Assembly: GCF_013204885.1 (NCBI RefSeq)
Contig: NZ_JABMKX010000015.1
Location: 1 to 64,000 of the forward strand
Reading direction: 5' to 3'
Length of the DNA: 64,000 nucleotides
Source of the DNA: Paenibacillus tritici
GTDB lineage: Bacteria; Bacillota; Bacilli; Paenibacillales; Paenibacillaceae
The notes beneath the pieces are model-generated. The model worked only from the letters and a program-made list of their open reading frames with translations, was not told the DNA's origin and ran no database searches. A program made the position numbers and the translations under genes. Position 1 is the first letter of the stretch, and each line of letters starts with the position of its first letter. Below are positions 1 through 6,292 of the stretch, piece after piece.

Positions 1-115
1 ACGGTAGGGTTACCCCTGCTGCTCCAAGACTCGCTATTGGTGGCGTGGCTTTCGCCTTTCCAAGCAGGGATTCCACCTGCTAAGTTACTCAACCTAGGCT
101 CGGTCGCTCTATTCT
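1..115 (-). other. Possible 5' end of a group II intron (edge fragment)
   Basis: Read on the minus strand, the first ~115 bases form compact hairpins, including GCAGG..CCTGC and a GGC-GAAA-GCC tetraloop stem. They follow a start resembling the GUGYG 5' end of bacterial group II introns (here GAGCGACC near position 109). The rest of the element would lie to the left of the window. A short open frame on the plus strand (to ~168) has no recognisable product. The identification rests on remembered family style rather than an alignment, so it is tentative. Confidence 0.35.
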
Positions 116-166
116 GTACAATTAGAAAGAACGGTAAGTCCCCTTTTGCGGAATATGGGGGATTTT

Positions 167-236
167 AACTGTATCAAATGCAATTAAAACCTTCGCAGCG
201 CAATAACCGCTCGCTTTAGTTGCACAATACACAGTT
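167..236. repeat. 70-bp imperfect palindrome
   Basis: The arms AACTGTAT / ATACaCAGTT enclose TGCAATTAAA / TTTAGTTGCA, giving a long imperfect inverted repeat in the non-coding DNA before the first gene. It may be a degenerate intergenic repeat or a transcribed hairpin. Nothing else is recognisable in 116-361. Confidence 0.5.
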
Positions 237-361
237 AGAGCTTAGGCGCGGGTCTCATCACAGCCAGCCTGCGGCTCAAGCAAGGAGCACGGCATGCTAA
301 TCCGAAAGATTAACAGTTCAAGCTGTACATGACATTATTTTTGAACACAATGCTCCGCCCG

Positions 362-1711
362 TTACACTTCCAAATAAGCGCCGTGGGCCACAAGCGTCTC
401 CTGCAGTCTCTTATAGTCCACCTGCTGCACTGGAATTCCTGCTTGCACCGCCAATGCCGCCGCTGTGCCGCCCGCCTGACCGAGAGCGCCTACCGTTGGC
501 GTTGTCCGCACAGCCGCCTGGGCTTCAAAGGTGGCCGAGAGGCATCTTCCGACGACAATCAGGTTGTCGATCTCGCTGGTGATCAGGCAGCGGTAAGGGA
601 TGCTGTACATCGCTCCCCATTCCAGATGATCCGTTGCGGTTCCCTCGCCGTCCGGGCTGTGGATATCAATCGGGTAGCCGGAATGGGCGATCACATCGTC
701 GAAGGGCTTCACCGACAGAATATCCTGCGCGGTCAATGTATACACACCCTTGATCTGGCGGGAGCCGCGGACGCCGATGGACGGACCGGTGGAGACGACT
801 ACAGAATCTTCAAAGCCGGGAATAACCTTTTTCAGAAAAATCTCCAGCTCCCGGCACTGCTTGCGTCCTTCAACCTCGGCCTCGCTGAGACTCCACGGGT
901 CCGTGCTGTCCTTGCCCAGAATCCGCGTCGTGTTCATAATAATCTCGCCGGGATTACTGGTCTCGAAGAACAGCACATCCTCTCTCGGAATACTGATCTC
1001 GCCGCGCGCCTTCGCTTCACGGAACTGCCGGTCGAAGCCGGCAACCGATAATCTTGCCGCCGAGTCCATTACGCTGATATCCTGGTTCATTCGCGGAAAG
1101 TCCTCACGATGCTCCCGGATATACGTCTTGATCTTCTCCGTGTCCACTCCCCTCATCTTCATCTTCAGGGTCATCGGCTGCGACTGTTCATCGGATTCGC
1201 GCCCTTTGGTGAAGGGAACCCCGGACCATGCGGAGAGATCACCGTCTCCGGTTGCATCAATGAACACATCCGCCGAGATTTCGCTAAGCCCCGCTTTATT
1301 GCATAAGGTCAGCGACTCAATCCGTCTGCCCGATACCTTCGCCCCGGCAAGCATCGTATGGTACAGCACCTCGCCTCCGCTCTCCTGCAGCATCAGATCC
1401 AGCTCGTATTTCATCGCTTCGGCATCGAACGGTGTCACCGAATAGGTGTAGTTCGTCGCATCCGGGATATGTCCCGGCGATTTGCCCAGCGCCTGTAACC
1501 GCTGAATCAGCTCATCGGTAATCCCTTGAATCGCCTGCTTGTTCCCGGCATGAAAAGTCATCATCGGCCCGACCCCCGCAGCCGTCAGGGTTCCGCCGAG
1601 GAAGCCTCCTGCCTCGATGATCAATGTTCTGGCACCTGCTCTTGCTGCCGCGATAGCAGCGATGGAGCCGGATACTCCGCCTCCCGCTACAATAACCTCA
1701 TATTTCCTCAT
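362..1711 (-). CDS. FAD-dependent oxidoreductase (FAD_oxidored family)
   Basis: 449 aa. The N-terminus carries a Rossmann dinucleotide site with GGGVSG at residues 10-15 and an acidic residue (IIEAGG) at the end of the second strand. Near residue 155 is the DATGDGDL motif, and the C-terminal GRCLSATFEAQAAVR..GQAGGTAAALA block is typical of PF12831 proteins, which include many annotated as xanthan lyase-like. There is no signal peptide, so it is probably cytosolic. A good Shine-Dalgarno (GGAGGGG) precedes the ATG. It lies 23 bp downstream of an AraC-type response regulator on the same strand, so the two are probably co-transcribed. The substrate is unknown; the setting suggests carbohydrate metabolism. 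Confidence 0.9.
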   Translation of the reverse strand: MRKYEVIVAGGGVSGSIAAIAAARAGARTLIIEAGGFLGGTLTAAGVGPMMTFHAGNKQAIQGITDELIQRLQALGKSPGHIPDATNYTYSVTPFDAEAMKYELDLMLQESGGEVLYHTMLAGAKVSGRRIESLTLCNKAGLSEISADVFIDATGDGDLSAWSGVPFTKGRESDEQSQPMTLKMKMRGVDTEKIKTYIREHREDFPRMNQDISVMDSAARLSVAGFDRQFREAKARGEISIPREDVLFFETSNPGEIIMNTTRILGKDSTDPWSLSEAEVEGRKQCRELEIFLKKVIPGFEDSVVVSTGPSIGVRGSRQIKGVYTLTAQDILSVKPFDDVIAHSGYPIDIHSPDGEGTATDHLEWGAMYSIPYRCLITSEIDNLIVVGRCLSATFEAQAAVRTTPTVGALGQAGGTAAALAVQAGIPVQQVDYKRLQETLVAHGAYLEV

Positions 1712-1734
1712 CCTGGTTCCCCTCCTGCTTAATG

Positions 1735-2487
1735 TTAGCGATTACAATCCGGCTGTTCCCTGAACTGGGAAGGAGTCTTGCCGGTATAGTCCTTGAATAC
1801 CGCCATGAAATGTTTGGAGCTTAAATAGCCTGACAATTTGGCCACCTCATAGATTTTGAGATTACTCTCCTTCAGCAGCTGCTTGGCCCGGTTCATCCGG
1901 CACTGTGAGACATAATCCGTGAAGTTCTGTCCGGTCTCCGACTTGAACAGCACCGACAGGTACTGGTGATTCAGATGCACCTGTTCTGCCATATATTGCA
2001 GTGAAATTTCCTGATCCAGCCGCAGTGCGACCAGCTCCTTCACCTTGCGGATCAGCTGCCTGCCCTTCTGGTCTGATTCGCCCTCACCCGGCTGAGCCTC
2101 CGGATCACTCTGCGTTCCGTGCCTGCGTTTGAAATCTCCCAGTGCCTGGGCCAGCTCCGTGCGGTCAACCGGCTTCAGCAGATAATCGCTGATGCCGTAT
2201 TTGATCGCCTGCTTCGCATATTCGAAGTCGGCATACCCGCTCAGAATCAGGATGTACATGTCGGGATACTGGTCACGAATCCGCTTGATCAGCTCCAGAC
2301 CGTTCATTTCATTCATCCGTATATCCGTGATCAGAACATCGGGCTTCACACTCTTGAGCGCCTCCAGCGCAAGCCGTCCATTCTCTGCTTCCCCTACCAC
2401 CTGATAGCCGCCGATCACCTTCTCAATCAAATGCTTAAGGCCCGCACGGATCAGAGCTTCATCTTCCACCAGAAACAGCTTGTGCAA
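1735..2487 (-). CDS. Response regulator, REC + AraC-type HTH (YesN-like, orphan)
   Basis: About 250 aa. The N-terminal receiver domain has the acidic pair LVEDE, the phospho-acceptor in VLITDIRM and the conserved LLKPVD lysine. The C-terminal third is a double AraC helix-turn-helix ending in GYLSSKHFMAVFKDYTGKTPSQFR. The longest frame starts at 2511, but a GGAGGGG site sits 8 bases before a TTG at 2487, giving the family-typical start (M)HKLFLVEDE; an ATG at 2493 is too close to that site. No histidine kinase lies nearby, so the partner is elsewhere. It probably activates the downstream FAD oxidoreductase operon or a distant sugar gene set. Confidence 0.9.
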   Translation of the reverse strand: MHKLFLVEDEALIRAGLKHLIEKVIGGYQVVGEAENGRLALEALKSVKPDVLITDIRMNEMNGLELIKRIRDQYPDMYILILSGYADFEYAKQAIKYGISDYLLKPVDRTELAQALGDFKRRHGTQSDPEAQPGEGESDQKGRQLIRKVKELVALRLDQEISLQYMAEQVHLNHQYLSVLFKSETGQNFTDYVSQCRMNRAKQLLKESNLKIYEVAKLSGYLSSKHFMAVFKDYTGKTPSQFREQPDCNR

Positions 2488-2557
2488 CCCCATCCCCTCC
2501 AAATACAGCATCCGGCCACCGCAACCGCTCCGTCAAGCTCCCAAGGGCTTATCTTTT

Positions 2558-2571
2558 GTGAAACGCTTACA
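2558..2571 (-). promoter_or_regulatory. cre-like / operator site at regulator promoter
   Basis: Minus strand TGTAAGCGTTTCAC. The first ten bases match the classical CcpA cre core (TGTAAGCGTT); the right half is one base out of register. It lies just downstream of a likely -10 (TATACT, 2577-2582), so binding would cover the transcription start of the YesN-FAD oxidoreductase operon. A near-identical 14-mer occurs at 10238-10251. Confidence 0.4.
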
Positions 2572-2774
2572 GTAACAGTATAAAATCTGGGCAGCCGCAA
2601 AGAAATGCTCCCCATTCGAGAAAAGGTATGAAATTTCGAGATGTATCCGTACCTTCTCCTTCAGACATCAAACCGGATGCCCTTAACGCCAAGATACGGC
2701 GGAAAGAACACCCGGTTTTTCTTAAAATATAAGATTTTTTACAAATAGTGAATACTCACTTCGGTTCTGCCGGA

Positions 2775-3503
2775 TTACAGGACAGGTGCTGCGCTGTTGT
2801 CGTATAGCCCAATCAGCTCATCGAAGGAAGAGATAATAACGTCAGAGCCCTTCAGCTCATCCTGCCGCCCGAATCCGGCATAGGCGCAGCCGATGACCGT
2901 CTGTCCGTTGCCCTTGCCTGCCTGCACATCCGAGGAACGGTCCCCTACCATCCAGGCGCTGCTGATCTTATGATTGTCCAGCAAAAGCCCGAGCAGCTCA
3001 GTCTTCGTTGCCGTCCCTTGTCCGCCTGCACTGTAGAGACCCTCGAACAGCTCCTTCAGCTCATGCACGACCACGATGCTGTGGATATAGTCCTCCAGCC
3101 CGTTGCTCGCTACGAACAGCTTCACTCCACGCGCGTGCAAGGCACGCAGTGTTTCGACTACCTTAGGGTATAGCACCGTTCCCCCGGCTTCCAGTCCTTC
3201 GATCTCCAGCTGCAGCAGCAGCTCATCCGCCCGGCGGTGAACAGCTTCATCCGCTTCCGGCATTACGTTCTTCCAGATATCCGCCAGCAGCATGCCAAGG
3301 CTGCCGAGTATACGCTCCTCCGGCGGAGTCGGCCCGGAATGCAGCCCCTCCTCCCGCAGGATATCAAACATTCTATGATAGGCTGGCAATAGCAGGCTCT
3401 CCGTCTGGAATAGCGTTCCATCCATATCAAATACGATAGCTTCCGGCTGGTTTAATTGCGGCAGCGGTTTGTTCCCTGCCTGTGTCTGTTCTTCGTTGCT
3501 CAT
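2775..3503 (-). CDS. HAD-superfamily hydrolase (HAD-IA phosphatase)
   Basis: About 242 aa. Motif I is FDMDGTLFQT (nucleophile and acid/base aspartates), motif II VASNG, motif III the lysine in ATKTELL, and motif IV MVGDRSSDV. A helical C1 cap lies between motifs I and II. This is the phosphoglycolate phosphatase / PpaX / beta-phosphoglucomutase branch; the substrate cannot be told from sequence. The frame is open from 3536, but the only Shine-Dalgarno-like sequence (GGAAGGG) favours the ATG at 3503 (MSNEEQ); 3515 is possible. It stands alone, with its stop close to the regulator region at 2.5-2.7 kb. Confidence 0.88.
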   Translation of the reverse strand: MSNEEQTQAGNKPLPQLNQPEAIVFDMDGTLFQTESLLLPAYHRMFDILREEGLHSGPTPPEERILGSLGMLLADIWKNVMPEADEAVHRRADELLLQLEIEGLEAGGTVLYPKVVETLRALHARGVKLFVASNGLEDYIHSIVVVHELKELFEGLYSAGGQGTATKTELLGLLLDNHKISSAWMVGDRSSDVQAGKGNGQTVIGCAYAGFGRQDELKGSDVIISSFDELIGLYDNSAAPVL

Positions 3504-3613
3504 GAGGTGACCCATCCCTTCCAAATTGTTCTGCATGTAACATGATAAAGGAAAGCAGTATGTATTGTCTAACTGCCGTCTTTGTTTTGCAACATATATT
3601 GCAACACATATAT

Positions 3614-3666
3614 AGAAGGGACCGGAGTGCAGACACTGTTAAAGTGCCTGCGCTACGGTCCCTTCT
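3614..3666 (-). terminator. Strong hairpin downstream of abrB
   Basis: AGAAGGGACCG at 3614-3624 pairs with CGGTCCCTTCT at 3656-3666, and the inner segments GCAG.CACT / AGTG.CTGC also pair, giving a near-continuous ~23-bp stem. It lies just after the abrB stop and before the HAD gene. The U-tract is weak (TTCTATATATGTG). Confidence 0.75.
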
Positions 3667-3698
3667 ATTCATACTGCATCCAGCTTCAGAACATTAAC

Positions 3699-3956
3699 TT
3701 AGATGTTGTCGAAGCTTGAGATCAGTTCATCGAGAACATCTTTACTGACCATTTTACCTTTGAAGTTGATCAGGTTCTCGGCACTTCCGGAGAAAATGCA
3801 GGTAGGTTCATATTTTCTGAGAATGATCTTTTCGCCGTCCACAAAAATTTCGAGCGGATCCTTTATGTCAATTCCCATTGTTCTGCGCAGTTCAATCGGA
3901 ATCACAATACGTCCCAGTTCATCTACTTTTCTCACAATACCTGTTGCTTTCATCAT
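3699..3956 (-). CDS. abrB: Transition-state regulator AbrB
   Basis: 85 aa. The N-terminal swapped-hairpin DNA-binding domain is canonical: MKATGIVRKVDELGR followed by IVIPIELRRTMGI, then an acidic DPLEIFVDGEKIILRKY strand. In Bacillaceae AbrB represses post-exponential genes and is itself shut off by Spo0A~P. The C-terminal part (FKGKMVSKDVLDELISSF) is the usual multimerisation tail. A GGGAGG site precedes two consecutive ATG codons; either could start. Upstream are two sigma-A promoters and three Spo0A boxes. Confidence 0.95.
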   Translation of the reverse strand: MMKATGIVRKVDELGRIVIPIELRRTMGIDIKDPLEIFVDGEKIILRKYEPTCIFSGSAENLINFKGKMVSKDVLDELISSFDNI

Positions 3957-4050
3957 TATGCATCCTCCCTTGAAATAACACTTGGATCATCATTCGGTGT
4001 TAAAAGCTATCAAAGCTTCTAAATAGTAGAAATGATTACTCTATAATTGC

Positions 4051-4079
4051 ATTGTAAAGTGCTATTTCTTTCCTGTCAA
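4051..4079 (-). promoter_or_regulatory. abrB proximal promoter (P2)
   Basis: On the minus strand TTGACA (4074-4079), 17-bp spacer, TACAAT (4051-4056): a near-consensus sigma-A promoter about 95 bp before the abrB start. Confidence 0.75.
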
Positions 4080-4105
4080 TTTTATTTCTACATCTTTTGA
4101 TATTT

Positions 4106-4147
4106 ATCGACAAATAATTCGACAAAGTTTAGAGTTTTTTCGACAAA
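4106..4147 (-). promoter_or_regulatory. Three Spo0A boxes upstream of abrB
   Basis: Minus-strand TTTGTCGAA occurs at 4118-4126 and 4139-4147, with TTTGTCGAT at 4106-4114. The 0A-box consensus is TTTGTCRAA (TGTCGAA core), so two are perfect and one is a single change away. They lie immediately downstream of the distal abrB promoter and upstream of the proximal one, suited to repression by Spo0A~P. Confidence 0.8.
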
Positions 4148-4173
4148 ACTATAACTGAAACACTTTTATATCC

Positions 4174-4202
4174 ATTTTATTCTTTTATAACTATTTTTCC
4201 AA
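4174..4202 (-). promoter_or_regulatory. abrB distal promoter (P1), candidate
   Basis: Minus strand TTGGAA (4197-4202), 17-bp spacer, TAAAAT (4174-4179). The predicted start falls a few bases before the Spo0A boxes. Two tandem promoters interrupted by 0A boxes resemble the B. subtilis abrB layout. Confidence 0.5.
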
Positions 4203-4237
4203 ACGGCTGATCCTTTAGAACTATATCCTTCCTTCAC

Positions 4238-4267
4238 TTGACAAAAAAGTTATATCATCTATATATT
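4238..4267 (+). promoter_or_regulatory. Promoter of the MarR-family gene
   Basis: TTGACA (4238-4243), 18-bp spacer, TATATT (4262-4267), about 30 bases before the MarR start codon. Confidence 0.65.
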
Positions 4268-4297
4268 TTACTTACCATACTATATTGGAGTGTTTCC

Positions 4298-4717
4298 ATG
4301 AGCAGAGAAGCAGAGAAAGAACAAGCCATCTATAAGGTCATGGATCATATGGCCAGCGTGCAGCAGAAGTCACAGGCTTTCGTAGAACTGATCACGAAGA
4401 GAGGGGCGCTGTCCCAGAATCAGATTATGCTGATGTTTCAGCTGCAGCTCACCGGCTCCCTTAATATTACGGACATTGCAGAGAGACTCGTGATTACCCC
4501 AGGAGCCGCTTCCTTCATGTGCGATAAGCTGGAGGATCTGGAGTATATCGAGAGAATACGCACCAAGGAAGACCGCAGAGTCGTGAATATTGTTCTTACC
4601 GAACAAGGCAAACAGCATAATCTTTCGTTGTTCGACACCTTTGAGGTGGCAGACCTGGGCAAAATTTCAATGACCTTGCAAATGATTGATGATCTGATGG
4701 GCGGGATCGTCCAGTAA
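4298..4717 (+). CDS. MarR-family transcriptional regulator
   Basis: 139 aa. A winged-helix domain is visible: NITDIAERLVITPGAAS (recognition helix region), then EYIERIRTKEDRRVVNIVLTEQG, the wing with the family DRR.V...T..G signature. The start at 4298 is fixed by GGAG seven bases upstream; the longer frame from 4238 runs through the promoter. It is followed after ~450 bp of repeat-rich DNA by the bactofilin-like gene, whose promoter region contains a perfect 16-bp palindrome suited to a MarR dimer. That link is inference. Confidence 0.88.
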   Translation: MSREAEKEQAIYKVMDHMASVQQKSQAFVELITKRGALSQNQIMLMFQLQLTGSLNITDIAERLVITPGAASFMCDKLEDLEYIERIRTKEDRRVVNIVLTEQGKQHNLSLFDTFEVADLGKISMTLQMIDDLMGGIVQ

Positions 4718-4774
4718 TTCCGTGGGTTTAACATTCTGCCAATATAAGACACACTTAAGTTTTGAACTTGAAGC

Positions 4775-4955
4775 TTTATCGTCACTGCAGTGAACATTTG
4801 GACTTCCGGCCGCTGTTGTCACCAGATTTCTTGATTAATACCGCTCTTCGCGGTGGAAATCCGGGGACTGCTGCTGCTTACGATGCGAGCTTTCCTACGG
4901 AAAGCTTTCAGGCGGTCGCTACCGCTCCTCCAGTTCCAAATTTCCCCTCCGCTTC
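4775..4955 (-). repeat. Structured interspersed repeat, copy A
   Basis: On the minus strand GTCCCCGGATTTC (4856-4868) pairs with GAAATCTGGTGAC (4818-4830) around an inner ACCGC/GCGGT hairpin. Outer TTTGGA/TCCAAA arms match copy B at 8568-8700. Compared with B there is a ~40-base insertion in one arm. Apparent small reading frames here are products of the repeat. Confidence 0.7.
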
Positions 4956-5128
4956 TTTTGCTTTTTGTTTTTTTCTTTAGTGCTTCTTATATAGACTGCA
5001 TTTCCTCAGGAAATGCAGTTTTTTGTGCAGATATTTGTGCAGATGTAGGTATTCACAGGCTTCGCCCGAACCCATTTTCTTCTTGAGCATAATACTATAT
5101 TGATTATATATTACAGTTAATATATATT

Positions 5129-5144
5129 ATAGTTACTTAACTAT
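5129..5144. promoter_or_regulatory. Perfect 16-bp palindrome (candidate MarR operator)
   Basis: ATAGTTA-CT-TAACTAT: two perfect 7-bp arms with a 2-bp spacer in very AT-rich DNA just upstream of the bactofilin-like gene. Size and symmetry fit a MarR-type operator. Confidence 0.6.
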
Positions 5145-5169
5145 ATATGAAACGGCGGTGTATTCGACT

Positions 5170-5820
5170 ATGCCTGTACTGAATCCTCCTGCGGGAAACA
5201 CGGAACCGCTCAAAATCTACGGTTCCCGGATCTGCCGGGGAAATCTGGACGCCTCCATGGTGGAGGTGCTGGGCCATCTGCATGTCAGCGGGGAGCTGAT
5301 AACCTCACGGCTGAAGCTTAAGGGGGAATGCTCTATCGGCTTGACTTGCAACGCGCAAGAGATCACCAGCCTTGGAAGTCTGCGCGTTCACGACCTTCAG
5401 GCAGTGAAGGTAGTCTCTGACGGATATTTGTCTGTGACCCGGGTCGCTGCCGCAGAGGAGTTCCTGGCAGATGGCTGTGTGCGGATAGACCGCTTATCCT
5501 GCAAGACACGCATCAGCATCAAGCTGGGCACCTTATGCAAGGTCAGACACCTGATGTCTGAGGGCGCAATTATTGTCTCTCCTTCTTCCCGGCTGATCCA
5601 AATTCCGCTTAACCCTCTTCGGAGGTTACAATGCGAAACCATTGAAGGCGCTGATCTAAGTCTGTACAGAACCTCAGCGGATAACGTAAGCGGAGTGAAC
5701 GTTACCATAGGCTCCGGATGCGTCATTCAGGAAATCCGTTATAGCGGAACACTGACCCTTCACCCCAAATCACAGGTAGGCAAAATTACTCGGATCAACG
5801 ACCCGGAAGGGAGGGATTAG
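5170..5820 (+). CDS. Bactofilin-like polymer-forming protein
   Basis: About 216 aa with no signal peptide and no clear membrane segment. The sequence is a run of short beta-strand turns (for example LKIYGSRICRGNLDASMVEVLGHL and SGELITSRLKLKGECSIG), the pattern of the right-handed beta-helix of bactofilins (B. subtilis YhbE/YhbF type). Repeats cover most of the protein. The frame is open from a GTG at 5158, but GGCGGTG spaced nine bases before the ATG at 5170 favours that start. The next gene, a small membrane protein, starts 2 bp after the stop, so they form an operon. Family assignment is by pattern. Confidence 0.7.
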   Translation: MPVLNPPAGNTEPLKIYGSRICRGNLDASMVEVLGHLHVSGELITSRLKLKGECSIGLTCNAQEITSLGSLRVHDLQAVKVVSDGYLSVTRVAAAEEFLADGCVRIDRLSCKTRISIKLGTLCKVRHLMSEGAIIVSPSSRLIQIPLNPLRRLQCETIEGADLSLYRTSADNVSGVNVTIGSGCVIQEIRYSGTLTLHPKSQVGKITRINDPEGRD

Positions 5821-5822
5821 AT

Positions 5823-6131
5823 ATGAAGCCATTCTCTAAGGTGATGTCTTCTCTGCTGAATGTTCTGGCAAAAGGGGCGATCCTCCTGTTTGTGCTGCCC
5901 ATCCTGAGCGCCTGGCTCGCTGGCAGCGCCGTATGTGCGGCGATTGCTCCAATAGGAGGGTTGCTGCGGACTTTCGGCGTTACGGCTATAGGAATGCAGC
6001 TGACCCCTTATTATTCCGTACCGACCTATCTTAGTCTGCCCTTCAGCTTATGCCTGGCGCTTCTCCTGGCCTTGTCCTTCTATTACACCCGGCGTTTGCT
6101 GTGGAAATGTATAAGCTTTCTTAAGGCTTGA
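5823..6131 (+). CDS. Small membrane protein, operon partner of bactofilin-like gene
   Basis: 102 aa with at least two strongly hydrophobic segments (about residues 16-45 and 66-90) and a basic C-terminus (YYTRRLLWKC). A strong Shine-Dalgarno (GGGAGGG) overlaps the end of the upstream gene. I do not recognise the family. Its tight coupling to a bactofilin-like gene suggests a membrane anchor or recruiter for that polymer. Confidence 0.78.
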   Translation: MKPFSKVMSSLLNVLAKGAILLFVLPILSAWLAGSAVCAAIAPIGGLLRTFGVTAIGMQLTPYYSVPTYLSLPFSLCLALLLALSFYYTRRLLWKCISFLKA

Positions 6132-6181
6132 ACTGCCTCCGCCACTTTTCCCTGGCTGTATATTTTCAAGCTCAATCTAAT

Positions 6182-6222
6182 AGGGGTATTCCAGCAGCCT
6201 TGACCCGCTCTGGAATACCCCT
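6182..6222. terminator. Hairpin between convergent genes
   Basis: AGGGGTATTCCAG (6182-6194) pairs perfectly with CTGGAATACCCCT (6210-6222), a 13-bp stem between the plus-strand membrane protein gene and the minus-strand alpha-galactosidase. It lacks a long U-tract but is placed to serve both. Confidence 0.7.
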
Positions 6223-6292
6223 GTAGTGATTCAGGACAATCTAAGTTTGCCTCGTGTTCTCATCTTGGTGTACCCGGATTATCGTGGTTGTT

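Noticed and set aside
3427..3672. 81-aa minus-strand ORF overlapping the HAD gene start
   Set aside because: It runs through the abrB terminator hairpin and overlaps the well-supported HAD gene in another frame.
4853..5086. ORF rich in Leu/Phe near 4.9 kb
   Set aside because: It is a translation of structured repeat copy A and has no ribosome site or family match.
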